From a virus, in the IMG/VR virus record IMGVR_UViG_3300031277_000004, positions 1 to 47,374 of that record: a stretch of DNA of 47,374 nucleotides; one strand, 5' to 3'. The position numbers and the translations under genes are program-made. Below the pieces are notes generated by a model. It did no database searches. It was not told where the DNA came from and worked only from the letters and a program-made list of their open reading frames with translations. Shown here in pieces: positions 8,601-17,236 of the stretch; position 1 is the first letter of the stretch, and every line of letters begins with the position of its first letter.

Positions 8601-9644
8601 GAGTTGGGGAATACAATCGATGGAGTAGGGAAATTGGCTGATAATATCAGTAGCCAAATATCGGAATTGGATGTTAATGCTGGTGGTGGTAGTGCTGAGG
8701 CGATGGAATTCTTCGGAGCTGCTATGAATGGATTGGCAACGGTAGCCATCTGGTTGCTTGACCAATTCGTGCAGTTGATAGTTTCAACAGAGGTATGGCA
8801 AAAATACATGGAGGATTTCAATACGGTGTTGGTGTCCTTAATGGAAAATGTAGTTATTCCGTTGCTTCAGGCCATTCAGCCTCTTGCTGTTATAATAATC
8901 GAGTTGGTTTCAATAATCGCTGTATTGGTTGTCCCTATATTTTTAATGTTGGGAGAATTCGTCAAAAATTTATTCCCTTTATTGAATATACTCGGAAACA
9001 TAATAATCCAGGTGGTCGGGATCTTGCAGGCCTTGGCCCCTCTAATTTTTATTATCGCAGAATTAGCCCTGGCTGTGTTAGTCCCAATAATGGGAACCCT
9101 GGCCGGGGTGATGGACTCTTTAGTAAGAATTATAGCTGCTCTTGTACCGGTATTTGATGTCTTGGGGTATGTATTGGATGCTGTCGGCCGGGTGTTTGGC
9201 AGCTTATGGGCGGTTGTCAATTTTATAATATCACCGTTTATTGCCCTTGCAGAGGTTTTGTTGTATATTGTCACATTCCAGTGGAATAAAATATCCGGTG
9301 TTAATGTTGTGACTCCAGGAGATCTGATGACAGAAATGGCTAAAATATGGACGCAGAGCTGGCAGGGAACATCAGCGTATCAGCAGTTTTCGTTTGATCC
9401 ATCGAGTATCCCGGATTTATCCGTTGCAATAGAGGATGTTAATAATCTGGATACCACCGGTATTGGGGCAACTATCCATGGAGGGAATGTATCTATCCAG
9501 CAGGCCCCGGATATCTATATTTATCAAACCTATTCCGGGAATATAATAGGCGCCGGGGGAATGGAGGAGGTCGGCCGGTTTGTGGTCGATGCAATCCAGG
9601 AATATGTAGGGACCGGTGGAAAAGTAGAATTTTATGAAATATAA
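5679..9644 (+). CDS. Tail tape measure protein
   Basis: A 1321-residue protein, the second longest gene, directly downstream of the chaperones. The N-terminal 260 residues resemble the tape-measure core (a SLLLTFTQIGKEVFPQAL segment, then a DLQQSVIQLGTAL segment). Hydrophobic membrane-spanning stretches follow at about residues 270-350. A long charged coiled-coil region runs from about 350 to 1000, and another cluster of hydrophobic helices at about 1030-1215. It would set tail length and may reach the host membrane during DNA entry. By the usual 1.5 angstroms per residue the tail would be near 200 nm (inference). Confidence 0.92.
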   Translation: MAVKVRLDFFSNGKEKVSQAIASIDNLKKKTETSGRSMQQNWKDVAAAIGIAVIAINQVKQFFGKLIQTYEAQLTAETKLEGALRATGYAAGLSSEELEKMAGAMSQLSVYADEAVIEAESLLLTFTQIGKEVFPQALEAAADMSTMFGQDLQQSVIQLGTALNDPIAGVGRLKRIGISFTEDQKEMIKNFADMNDIMGAQSVILKEIEAEFGGVARAMGGNALGELKRLNNAWVDMQEKAGKAFLEGVQPLLKVFNEFIGFLEENVDIFISVGQSIAFIGSVIVGIIKFVIQFKEAIIAFIAVVFGIPAVLSIASAAMTIFNSVILANPFALIIAGIVGAIAAIVNLVKKAQEAERAFRSLRKESEDLAEGLLLDAAKGTIKSVGELQAALGSLSSQLDKLEDQAVSANEKQLDTILDLIDTYSDLKKQIERQIEIRKEIQLLEDAQEQNLKVYDEYVRALDIVNQKAQSYRDTIAKLVELRKKQAESSGKEYVPPDVSKLQEALDYWERMGAEISATAEEVRKYGTDFKEVMEKRKQLEEEFNEKYFSLVNSRIVLLEQERDRTIATAEEVGAEVADINAYYNELIRRENEKILQERIKFEQDYINKYEALTLSRVELLQKERDEALSLAREKGADEYLVSRYYAELISRTQQEENEKAVAKEKENIAKLEAEYRQFAENRKRFEEEVVNYIVGLSDKWLLSQSELLRKQRDQEISNVEEVGGQWREEIGYIVDSAGNIRLGIDSPDDWLDSLDGIGSSQEEINAYAEQYNKILSDAEAAELKIALAKVAVGKEFEGQIRDAENQEYLASLIGETYVRNYEILKNISKEMRSQEDIQRELIKERINDLEGLISSTESQMDQAGISADNIIDSLPYMQIIQEAQDAIVYLRKELGNIPTEAEKAFLELSEKVGVISNKYLDPLEKKRMILEEELNQVLKYLTLLKKRQAVQTEHLNTLDIESSVYEQERAALEELGNTIDGVGKLADNISSQISELDVNAGGGSAEAMEFFGAAMNGLATVAIWLLDQFVQLIVSTEVWQKYMEDFNTVLVSLMENVVIPLLQAIQPLAVIIIELVSIIAVLVVPIFLMLGEFVKNLFPLLNILGNIIIQVVGILQALAPLIFIIAELALAVLVPIMGTLAGVMDSLVRIIAALVPVFDVLGYVLDAVGRVFGSLWAVVNFIISPFIALAEVLLYIVTFQWNKISGVNVVTPGDLMTEMAKIWTQSWQGTSAYQQFSFDPSSIPDLSVAIEDVNNLDTTGIGATIHGGNVSIQQAPDIYIYQTYSGNIIGAGGMEEVGRFVVDAIQEYVGTGGKVEFYEI

Positions 9645-9656
9645 AGGGAATTAAAG

Positions 9657-12600
9657 ATGTCTTATTTTGTACCATGTTCAACAAATTTTCAAGATGCTGT
9701 TAAAAATAAATTATCTGATAGGTCTTGGATGGTGTTAATCGATATTGATGATGATGATATCCTGGAGGATGTCACTGATTATGTCCGCAATAATGAAATT
9801 AGTGGATCAGGGAAATTGGAGGGATCTTTTAATGAAGCAATCAGCAATTCGTATAAAATAACATTAAAAAATTCAGATGGTTTTTTTTCGGAGGGAGATT
9901 TTTCATTTGCAAAATGTGAGATTAGGGCAAAAGTTGGGATAGGGGAATATATTACCATTTTTACCGGCTTTGTAAATGAGGAGGGTTGCTCCAGGATAAT
10001 AACCACTACCAGCGGTGATTTTGTGACGTTGGCCATGTTTGATAGGTCCAAACATATTGCCATGCAGAGAAAAACTATAAATGCGGTTTATATAAACCAT
10101 AAAATATCAGATCCCATCATCCCGGGATCTTCTTTATTCCACAGATTGGCCGAAATGTTGGGATTGTCCAGTGGGGACCTCGATCTTGGAGGGGTGGTTG
10201 ATTATGTAAAACCCTATCTTGCTTTATCAGGAGACAATAGGGTTTGGACAGAATTGCAATCGTTGGCTGTTCAGTATTTGGGTCAATTGTATTTTAGATA
10301 TGATGGAAAATTGAGATTTCGTAGCCGCCATGAAACCGGATGGGTAGATCCCTCTCCTGAATGGATATTCTCTGAAGAGGCAGGGAATATACATAATATC
10401 AAAGCTAAAGGGGGGAAAATTACATCAAACCGGGTTTCAACGGAATTGGAAACTCATACAGTTTTAACTCAAAGGAAGGTGTTCAGAAATGTATATGGGT
10501 ATAATATAGTTACAGGAAAATGCAGTATCTCTGTATTGCCCGGAGAATATTGGCCAGGAGGGACACGGGAGAATGATGTAGCTGAATTAAAATATGTTGA
10601 ACCGGATTCCGGTGAAGAATATTCTATCGCGATAAATGTACAAACTCCAACAATCGGAGTTTATGGCTCTGGATCAGATATAGAATGCGATGGCGGTCTG
10701 CTTGAGCTGGAATCCTTTAATGGTGTGGCTGGAACAAATCCTGGAAAAACAAACCAGAACCCGGGATCTTCTGAAATAATTTTATTTAACAATACAGGGT
10801 TTGTCGTAACCATAACTAAGATGGATATTTATGGTCAACCGATAAGAGTCGATGAAAAAATAATTGTTGAAGATATAGACGCCACTATAACAGATCCCTG
10901 GAAATATCGAGACAAAAATATTGATGGTAAATATGGGGTGTCGAATGCCCAGGCTACGATAACGACTCAGTGGTGGGTTGAGTATGGAAAGGTAAAAAGA
11001 CGGGTTTATGAAATTGAGACAGATTGGATACCGCAGGTCCAGGAGGGGGCGCTGGTTACATTGATTTCGTCTACCTATAATATCAATATGGTCTGTGAAG
11101 TTGTTGGGTGGGATCATCCGGCAGCCAAAGGTACTATGAGAAAGCAGATTACGAAGCTAACACTCAGGGAATGGATTTCTTTTTCTCCTGACCCAGAGCC
11201 CGGTGGAGCAAGTTATCAATCTATCGGTCTGGCCACTGCTGAAGGGATTGATGAGACAGCCGCGGCTATAGAATCAAGGCCCACATTTACAGAGGTCCAG
11301 GAAGGGTATGATGCGGGCGGGGGGGTTACCATCCCGGAAATTCCTGTTATTTTAATCTGCGAAGCGGTCGGTACCAGGGGAATATTGTTAATCGTAAATA
11401 GACAGCTCAATCTAACAAATTTTTATGGCTATGAATGGCAGGTATCCGCTGATGATGGGGCCGGATCCCCGGCCGGGGGGTGGTTCGAGCTTGAATTTGA
11501 TGGGTCTGATTGGAAAGGGAGTGCGGACCCGGCTTTTACATCGAAAGAATTAGAATTATTTGTACATACCGGTATTCCTCATGAGGGCTCCATAGAGGCG
11601 CCTATAGGACGTAAATTGCATTATAGATGTCGAAGGGTTACTAAAGCGGCCGTAAAGTCGTCATGGAGCAGCACGGCAAGCTCACGGGAAAATACGGTGA
11701 GTAGCGGTAGTGTGGCCGAAAATACAATCTATGCCAATAGTATGGTTTCGGGTGTTTTGAATGCTCTGATTGCCTCTATCAATTCTTATATGGAAGTCGG
11801 CGGTGAGGGTTTTGTCGGGAAAACATATGGAGATTCAAATGGGTACCAAGAATGTGGATTATCCGGCAGGGATAATACACTGGAAACCGGACTTTCTCCT
11901 GAAACAAATTATAATTTACGGATAAATGTTGATAATGGTGGGATTGTTCAATTTACATTTCAAACCGGTACTGACACAAAATTTTTATCGGTTTTAAACA
12001 ACCTTAATGGGGCTATGGTTGGATGTACCTGGAGTATTGTAAATGGAGATTTAAGATGTGTCTCTGCAAGTTCAGGGCTTGGATCTTCAATCTCTCTTTC
12101 TGCCGGAGATTCATTAGATTTTTTTGCAGCCCTTTCCGGATTTACATCTTTTGACACGGAAGTAGATGGTGTAGCCTCTATTTTACAGTGGGGATCTACC
12201 AGGGCCAGGGTTTATGAGGATAGTATGGTCATAGAATTCTGGTCCGGGCAGGAATGGCAGATATTCTTGCGAATTGGTGGACAATATAATGGTTATTTAT
12301 ATCCATATTTTCAGGGCCGGGGGCTTACACAACTTGGAGCTGAGAGTGATATTGATGTTTTAGATTTCGGACAGATTATACCTGCAGTAGGAGCTCCCAG
12401 GGTGTTTGCCCTGGACAGTAATTATGATGATCAGAATGGAGATGACCCGTGGGATGTTAAAAGTAATCTAACATTTAGTGCAACGAATAGAAAATTTGGA
12501 GTTGGATGTCTAACCGGTGCTTCCGATTCCGGGTTATTAAAAGAAAATACAGATTTTCTATCCAATATGAGTCTTTACCCTTATGTATATGATTTCTGGT

Positions 12601-14729
12601 TTAGATCTGAAAAATGTTTAGAGTTGAATAGTAATGTGTTTGGGTTGCATGAAAGCAATCCGGGGGCTCCTATATTGGGAAGTAACCAGCAGATACAGAC
12701 CATCACTTCAGATGGGTTTGTTTGCGCTGATAATTTGAGCGCTGAAAAAATTGTTTTATGTTATGTTGACAGTGCTGTTGATGATCTTTATGTCAGGATA
12801 GGAATACATAATTCAGATAACAGCATATCATGGGGTAGTGCATATCTGGTTGATAATAATGTAAGTGCTGGTGTTTTGAATGGAAGATACATAAGTATCG
12901 CGGCATTGACAGAGAATAGATTTGTTCTTGGGTTTATAAAAAGCCCAGGATATGATTCTTTTTCATGTGTTGTTTGCGATGTTTCTGGTACTGTTGTTTC
13001 CCCGGGAGGAATAGAGGAAATAGTCTCTTTTGGAGGATCATATATTTCCTGTGCAAAATTATCAAGTAGTCGATTTGTTTGTGGATATTTTTATGGCACG
13101 AATGCGATAAAATGTGTCATAGGAAATATTTCAGGAACAAATATTTCTTTTGGCAGTTCTTATGATGTGGTTACCGGTGTTTCATATCCCAGGTTGATTG
13201 ATGTCCAGGGATTAACTAACGAAAAATTTGCAGTTTGTTATGAAAATAATATTACAAATAGATATCCGGCAGTAAAGACAGGTATTGTCTCAAATGGCGA
13301 TGAGATCGCTTATGGAACAGAAACAATTGTCGGAGGGACTAATGATACGCGGCCTGGGTTAGCAAAAATATCTCGAGTCAGTAATGATTGTTTGATATTA
13401 TGTTTTGTACCGTATATAGCTACTTCAAATATTTTTTTCACAGTATTGACAGGATTTGGAATAGGGGTAGTTACATTTACAACCCCTTCAGATTCAGGGG
13501 TCCTTGCTTCTCTGTCTGAAAATTTATCTTTTTGTTTGGGTGGGTTTATTTCTGCTGGAGTAGTAAAGGGGATGGTATTAAAATTGTTAAATGGTGCATC
13601 CGCTGATATTGTTCCGGTAGAAATAACGTTGTCGACTGGAGCAGTGTCAGTCGGTAATACAACTATTAGAGTTAATCCATCATATTTTATGGATTCAGGG
13701 CCCGTTATATTGTCAAAGAATAGATTTAATTATGTTGTATTCTATGCAACAACGGCTGATTATTCAATAAATAGTCGTGTTATAGTTGATGATAGACGGT
13801 ATTATTTCGGTGTTGAAAAAGTTTTAAGTTGGGTTGGAGGTAAAGAGAAATTCTTCTTTGTCTTTAATTATGGGGATACAGCCCATGCATCATTAACAAT
13901 TCCATTTCCGGATAATTTTGTAAATGAATCTTGGTATCATGTATCCATGCATTTTGATTTATCTGGATCATATTTTTATATCACCGTTAATGAGCAAATA
14001 ATCTATTCCAGGGATGTAACCAGCGATTCGTTTGAAAATATAAACCTTGAAGTTGTATGCGATTTGTTGGATGGTGATAAGTTAGATGATGTATTTGTGG
14101 CAGAAAGAAATTTATCTCTGACTCCTGCAAATAGTATTGATCATTTTAAAAAGAATATTAAATGGTCCGGGTTATTGGATTATGAAAAAGATATTGTTAT
14201 TGTTTCAAGGGAAAGAAATAATATATTGTTAGCCGGGGAAATAATAGGGGTTGATAGTAATGATGATTGTGTTATAAAGTGTATTCCTGGAAAACAAATA
14301 AAATTTAACACACAACAAAATGAAGAAAGTTGTGGAACGTTACATTTGATAGATGAATCTGATAGGCCATCATTCTGGGTTTTGGCTGGTGGAACAGCTA
14401 CCACGTTTACTGATATAGATTTTTCAAGTTATGTTCCCACAGGAGTAAAAGCTTTATTTTTGAGTTATGCCATTCGATGGGTAAGTGATGGAGTGAAAGA
14501 TGATTGTGTTTTTTTATTGAGAAAAAAAGGGAGTGCTGTTACAGATTTAGAGCAATTAACTCGAATAGGATTTCGTTATTTAGATATGCCGATCAGTATA
14601 GCATCGTTTGGGCCCGATGGGGTCTGTATAACCGCATGTGATGTTGATGGAGTTATTCAATATTCAAGATCTTCAGCAACAGATACAAGTGGTTTACTTT
14701 ATTTGACTATTTTGGGGTATTATATATGA
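9657..14729 (+). CDS. Giant tail-tip / receptor-interaction protein
   Basis: A 1690-residue protein after the tape measure. Residues 1-350 look like a tail hub (SWMVLIDIDDDDILEDVTDYV, then beta-rich segments ending in WISFSPDP near residue 510). Residues about 560-680 resemble fibronectin-like strands (YEWQVSADDG). At about 740-835 there is a module related to the insert of the tail tube protein (GCTWSIVNGDLRCVS). A LamG-like fold starts near residue 920. It is then interrupted by repeats of the form FVLGF/FVCGY/FAVCY, spaced about 45-50 residues and resembling propeller blades, and seems to resume near residue 1385 with a SWYHVSMHFDLSG segment. A glycan-binding adhesin fused to the hub is inferred. 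Confidence 0.75.
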   Translation: MSYFVPCSTNFQDAVKNKLSDRSWMVLIDIDDDDILEDVTDYVRNNEISGSGKLEGSFNEAISNSYKITLKNSDGFFSEGDFSFAKCEIRAKVGIGEYITIFTGFVNEEGCSRIITTTSGDFVTLAMFDRSKHIAMQRKTINAVYINHKISDPIIPGSSLFHRLAEMLGLSSGDLDLGGVVDYVKPYLALSGDNRVWTELQSLAVQYLGQLYFRYDGKLRFRSRHETGWVDPSPEWIFSEEAGNIHNIKAKGGKITSNRVSTELETHTVLTQRKVFRNVYGYNIVTGKCSISVLPGEYWPGGTRENDVAELKYVEPDSGEEYSIAINVQTPTIGVYGSGSDIECDGGLLELESFNGVAGTNPGKTNQNPGSSEIILFNNTGFVVTITKMDIYGQPIRVDEKIIVEDIDATITDPWKYRDKNIDGKYGVSNAQATITTQWWVEYGKVKRRVYEIETDWIPQVQEGALVTLISSTYNINMVCEVVGWDHPAAKGTMRKQITKLTLREWISFSPDPEPGGASYQSIGLATAEGIDETAAAIESRPTFTEVQEGYDAGGGVTIPEIPVILICEAVGTRGILLIVNRQLNLTNFYGYEWQVSADDGAGSPAGGWFELEFDGSDWKGSADPAFTSKELELFVHTGIPHEGSIEAPIGRKLHYRCRRVTKAAVKSSWSSTASSRENTVSSGSVAENTIYANSMVSGVLNALIASINSYMEVGGEGFVGKTYGDSNGYQECGLSGRDNTLETGLSPETNYNLRINVDNGGIVQFTFQTGTDTKFLSVLNNLNGAMVGCTWSIVNGDLRCVSASSGLGSSISLSAGDSLDFFAALSGFTSFDTEVDGVASILQWGSTRARVYEDSMVIEFWSGQEWQIFLRIGGQYNGYLYPYFQGRGLTQLGAESDIDVLDFGQIIPAVGAPRVFALDSNYDDQNGDDPWDVKSNLTFSATNRKFGVGCLTGASDSGLLKENTDFLSNMSLYPYVYDFWFRSEKCLELNSNVFGLHESNPGAPILGSNQQIQTITSDGFVCADNLSAEKIVLCYVDSAVDDLYVRIGIHNSDNSISWGSAYLVDNNVSAGVLNGRYISIAALTENRFVLGFIKSPGYDSFSCVVCDVSGTVVSPGGIEEIVSFGGSYISCAKLSSSRFVCGYFYGTNAIKCVIGNISGTNISFGSSYDVVTGVSYPRLIDVQGLTNEKFAVCYENNITNRYPAVKTGIVSNGDEIAYGTETIVGGTNDTRPGLAKISRVSNDCLILCFVPYIATSNIFFTVLTGFGIGVVTFTTPSDSGVLASLSENLSFCLGGFISAGVVKGMVLKLLNGASADIVPVEITLSTGAVSVGNTTIRVNPSYFMDSGPVILSKNRFNYVVFYATTADYSINSRVIVDDRRYYFGVEKVLSWVGGKEKFFFVFNYGDTAHASLTIPFPDNFVNESWYHVSMHFDLSGSYFYITVNEQIIYSRDVTSDSFENINLEVVCDLLDGDKLDDVFVAERNLSLTPANSIDHFKKNIKWSGLLDYEKDIVIVSRERNNILLAGEIIGVDSNDDCVIKCIPGKQIKFNTQQNEESCGTLHLIDESDRPSFWVLAGGTATTFTDIDFSSYVPTGVKALFLSYAIRWVSDGVKDDCVFLLRKKGSAVTDLEQLTRIGFRYLDMPISIASFGPDGVCITACDVDGVIQYSRSSATDTSGLLYLTILGYYI

Positions 14730-15073
14730 ACATAGTTTTTGAATATTTTTTTGATAATGATGATTATATCATCGGATGGATAACACATCCAGCAGAAAAT
14801 AGGCCTGAATTTCAGGATAATCCAATACCTATTGCAGGAATGAATTATGAATTGTATGATAGGTATGGATTACCTCAATTTAAAATAATTAATAAAGAAA
14901 TTATAAAAGAATCTCAAATTCCGAGTGAGCATTTAGAGAATCTATCAATGATAAATAAAACAGCGTTGTTTAAAATTGTAAAAGCGATTTGTGCCGGTAT
15001 AAAAAATGGTCCAACAGATGTGAATTTTATTAAATTAAATAATATTATTGAAAAAATAAAAAATGGATTTTAA
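14726..15073 (+). CDS. Small protein coupled to the tail-tip gene
   Basis: A 115-residue protein beginning in an ATGA overlap with the tail-tip stop, so it is translationally coupled. The N-terminal half is aromatic and acidic (FEYFFDNDDYIIGW); the second half is helical and lysine-rich. I do not recognise the family. Its place directly after the adhesin is where tail fibre chaperones or small tail-tip partners are often found, but no motif supports that. Confidence 0.7.
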   Translation: MNIVFEYFFDNDDYIIGWITHPAENRPEFQDNPIPIAGMNYELYDRYGLPQFKIINKEIIKESQIPSEHLENLSMINKTALFKIVKAICAGIKNGPTDVNFIKLNNIIEKIKNGF

Positions 15074-15148
15074 AAAGATATATTGTTATAAATTGAATAA
15101 TAAGGTTAATATGTTGAAAAATATTATTTGAATAATGGAGTTTAAAAA

Positions 15149-15532
15149 ATGAATGATGAATCAAAAGTAAAAGTATTTAAAATTTTTTCCGACATGCCCA
15201 CTGTCGGAAAATTCCTGGTTGCATTTATGATAATTTTTATTCTGACATTTGCCTGGGATAAAGTTGATCGTAATATGGACCGGGCGGATGCGAGGGAGTT
15301 GTATCAGGTTATGGCGTTACAGGGACAGAATATAAATGCTCTGGTAAAAAATCAGGAAAAAGTTTCTGATTTGAAAATCGCAGTAAAAAATAAATATGAA
15401 GATGCCATCAAAGAGTATGAAAACATGAGCGCCGTATTGGGAGAGGTTTTGTCTGAAAATTCAAAATTGAATTCGGCCAGGGCCCGGTACCGGGCGAAAT
15501 TTAGCGAAATAAAGGATTGTTTAATAAATTAA
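15149..15532 (+). CDS. Single-pass membrane protein with coiled coil, lysis region
   Basis: A 127-residue protein with one transmembrane helix at about residues 21-37 (GKFLVAFMIIFILTFAW). A long charged helix with coiled-coil character follows to the end. This topology (short cytoplasmic start, membrane anchor, long coiled coil) is that of an inner-membrane spanin. It may also be a virion or regulatory membrane protein. It starts a run of four membrane genes ahead of the probable endolysin. The ATG follows TGGAG at a normal distance. Confidence 0.65.
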   Translation: MNDESKVKVFKIFSDMPTVGKFLVAFMIIFILTFAWDKVDRNMDRADARELYQVMALQGQNINALVKNQEKVSDLKIAVKNKYEDAIKEYENMSAVLGEVLSENSKLNSARARYRAKFSEIKDCLIN

Positions 15533-15575
15533 ATGTTTAGTCGGGGAACATATTTTTCCCGGTAAAGGAGTTTTT

Positions 15576-15905
15576 ATGGAAATTATTGAATTAGTGAAAG
15601 AATTTGTAAACCCCGTTATATCCGTCATTTTTGCGTTGTTTATACAGATCGTAAAAACGTTGTTGTTGAATATTGGCATAAGATTTAAACGGAATGATAC
15701 CTGGGTCTGGGTGGTGATAATTATGGGTGTTCCGATGGCATTGATGGATATGTCTATAATGGGGTTTGAAAATTTCGGAATAGGGAGATTGATATTTATG
15801 AGTGTGATACACTCGTCTCTCTCTGCATTATGTTATAAAGTCGGAAAAAAAATATCCGGAAAATCAATATCTCAGTTATTTAAAGATTCAGGGAGAGAGA
15901 AGTGA
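15576..15905 (+). CDS. Putative holin
   Basis: A 109-residue protein with three probable transmembrane helices: about residues 12-34, 42-62 and 69-88. It has a short basic C-terminal tail (KKISGKS... GREK), the usual shape of a class I holin. It lies three genes before the C39-like lytic enzyme and overlaps the next membrane gene by four bases. Holins have little conserved sequence, so the call rests on size, topology and context. The start follows AAAGGAG at 15565. Confidence 0.6.
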   Translation: MEIIELVKEFVNPVISVIFALFIQIVKTLLLNIGIRFKRNDTWVWVVIIMGVPMALMDMSIMGFENFGIGRLIFMSVIHSSLSALCYKVGKKISGKSISQLFKDSGREK

Positions 15906-16162
15906 AAGAATTGATAGTTTTGATTTTAGGTTTAATTGGTGGTGTTTTCGGGATATTGTTTTTTAAAGGCGATATTCAATTTAAAAAAAAGGAGAATTTT
16001 AATGAAATGGAAAATAAATCTGCTAATGATATTGTTAATGGCCTGGATAATTCCGGTGATGTGGAGCGAGTCAAAAAAGAATCAACCGGAAAATTTGATA
16101 GTGAATTCAATAGAAGAAAAAAAGAGAAGCGAAGAAATTTACTGGACAGATTCAGAAGTTAA
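15902..16162 (+). CDS. Small membrane protein, spanin-like partner A
   Basis: An 86-residue protein with an N-terminal hydrophobic helix (residues 4-21, LIVLILGLIGGVFGILFF) and a hydrophilic, charged remainder ending in many Arg/Lys. It begins in an ATGA-type overlap with the holin-like gene. Most of its coding region (16002-16162) is shared with the next gene in a different frame. Such out-of-frame overlap in a lysis cassette recalls Rz/Rz1 pairs, but neither product has a lipobox cysteine, so the spanin assignment is tentative. Confidence 0.55.
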   Translation: MKELIVLILGLIGGVFGILFFKGDIQFKKKENFNEMENKSANDIVNGLDNSGDVERVKKESTGKFDSEFNRRKKEKRRNLLDRFRS

Positions 16163-16367
16163 AGAGTTAGTTGAAGAGTTGAAAAAAGTAAAAGATGATG
16201 CTGTCGATAAAGCTGTGAAGTTCGCTGTTATTCCGTTATATGATAAAATCGAAAAATTAGAAATCCAGGTTAATGAAAATATTGGAACCGTTATTTTTGT
16301 TGGAGTAATATGTTTTATTAGTGGATATTTTATTCATTCGATTACATCGCCATATATCGGAGGGTAA
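16002..16367 (+). CDS. Membrane protein nested in the previous gene, spanin-like partner B
   Basis: A 121-residue protein starting at an ATG inside the preceding gene, with an AAAGGAG site at 15988-15994. It has an N-terminal hydrophobic signal/anchor (KINLLMILLMAWIIPVMW), a central charged coiled coil (VKELVEELKKVKDDAVDKA) and a second transmembrane helix near the C-terminus (VIFVGVICFISGYFIHSI). An upstream in-frame ATG at 15936 has no good ribosome binding site. The two-anchor topology with a periplasm-sized coiled coil would suit a unimolecular spanin-like bridge or antiholin; this is inference. Confidence 0.65.
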   Translation: MKWKINLLMILLMAWIIPVMWSESKKNQPENLIVNSIEEKKRSEEIYWTDSEVKELVEELKKVKDDAVDKAVKFAVIPLYDKIEKLEIQVNENIGTVIFVGVICFISGYFIHSITSPYIGG

Positions 16368-16368
16368 A

Positions 16369-16980
16369 ATGTATAAAGAAAATGAAGGGGATGTTGTTCT
16401 CGGAACACGGGATCAATATTATATTCAAACCAATAATGCCAGTGCCTATTTAATCCGGGCATATATGGGGCGTATTCGTTTTATAGCCTGTGGCCCGGAG
16501 AGTGCGGCTATGGGATTTGATATAGCCGGAAGAGATATGAATGTATTCACTCCCGGTGAACAACCTGGTGATGCGATTATAAATATATTTCATGACCCAG
16601 GGCATCTACAGAAATATATAAATGTCCGTGGAGATAGAAAATTTTATGAAAAATATCCTCCAAATGAAATACCGCAAGCCTACCCTGTCATGGGGAAGAT
16701 AATATTCGGAGAAGATGTCTCCAGTTTTGAATGGGGGAATTCTTTTGCCCAGGTGAAAAAAAATATCCTTGATAAATCTCCTGTCATGTTATGTGGTAAT
16801 TTTCCGTGTGGTGGTCATTTTGTGTTATGTGTCGGGTTTAATGAAATAACAAAAGAGTTTATTTATAATGACCCATACCCTGACCAGTGGCCTGATAAAG
16901 ATGGTTTCAGGAGAAGAATGAATCTGAAATTTATAGAAAAAAAATTGAAAGGGTTTCGAGTTGTTTTCAATAAAGTTTAA
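16369..16980 (+). CDS. C39-like cysteine peptidase, probable endolysin
   Basis: A 203-residue protein with the landmarks of a papain-like C39 fold. Cys41 lies in FIACGPESAAMGF, the nucleophile followed by a helix. His150 lies in CGGHFVLCVGF, and Asn167/Asp168 in YNDPY. These are the expected Cys-His-Asx triad in order and spacing. In tailed phages such domains serve as peptidoglycan endopeptidases, or as virion-borne or lysis peptidases. Its position at the end of the membrane-gene cassette favours endolysin. The ATG at 16369 follows GGAGGG and almost touches the previous stop. There is no signal peptide, so release would need the holin. Confidence 0.75.
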   Translation: MYKENEGDVVLGTRDQYYIQTNNASAYLIRAYMGRIRFIACGPESAAMGFDIAGRDMNVFTPGEQPGDAIINIFHDPGHLQKYINVRGDRKFYEKYPPNEIPQAYPVMGKIIFGEDVSSFEWGNSFAQVKKNILDKSPVMLCGNFPCGGHFVLCVGFNEITKEFIYNDPYPDQWPDKDGFRRRMNLKFIEKKLKGFRVVFNKV

Positions 16981-16994
16981 AAAGGGGGTAAAGC

Positions 16995-17236
16995 ATGATC
17001 ACTCATATTGATAAGGAAACGAATTGTTTGACGGTAATAGATTGGGATCATTCAAGAATCCATGATGGAGTTCATTTTTTTTTATTAGATTTTATATCAG
17101 TGTCTCAAATAGAGGCCGTGAAATAATTTTAAATAGAAATATGATTTATGTATTTCGGTTTAAAAATATATTCGCCTGGGCTTCCTGGTTGAATTATGAA
17201 ATAGAGTTTTATGAAAATGAGAGAGTATCTATATGA
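16995..17236 (+). CDS. Tail/neck-associated protein split by a -1 frameshift at U UUU UUA
   Basis: The zero frame from ATG 16995 (AAAGGGGG site) gives only 43 residues and stops at 17124. The -1 frame entered at the T9 run (17075-17083) stays open to 17236. There it ends in an ATGA overlap with the adhesin gene. The joined product (about 80 residues) reads as one protein, with VIDWDHSRIHDGVHFF, then VFRFKNIFAWASW and EIEFYENERVSI. This is the strand order of small tail-associated proteins I have seen upstream of phage adhesins (IHDG... then YEG-type end). It is either a programmed frameshift or a homopolymer indel. Confidence 0.6.
17078..17084 (+). promoter_or_regulatory. Candidate -1 frameshift heptamer T TTT TTA
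   Basis: In the zero frame the codons are TTT TTA at 17079-17084, preceded by T. This is the X XXY YYZ heptamer used by HIV-1 (U UUU UUA). Reading after the slip resumes at ATT (17084) and remains open to 17236. A sequencing or replication error in the T9 run would look the same. Confidence 0.5.

Noticed and set aside
8876-9274. Long antisense frame opposite the tape measure gene
   Set aside because: It is the shadow of a hydrophobic coding region, lacks a start signal, and no minus-strand genes are otherwise present.
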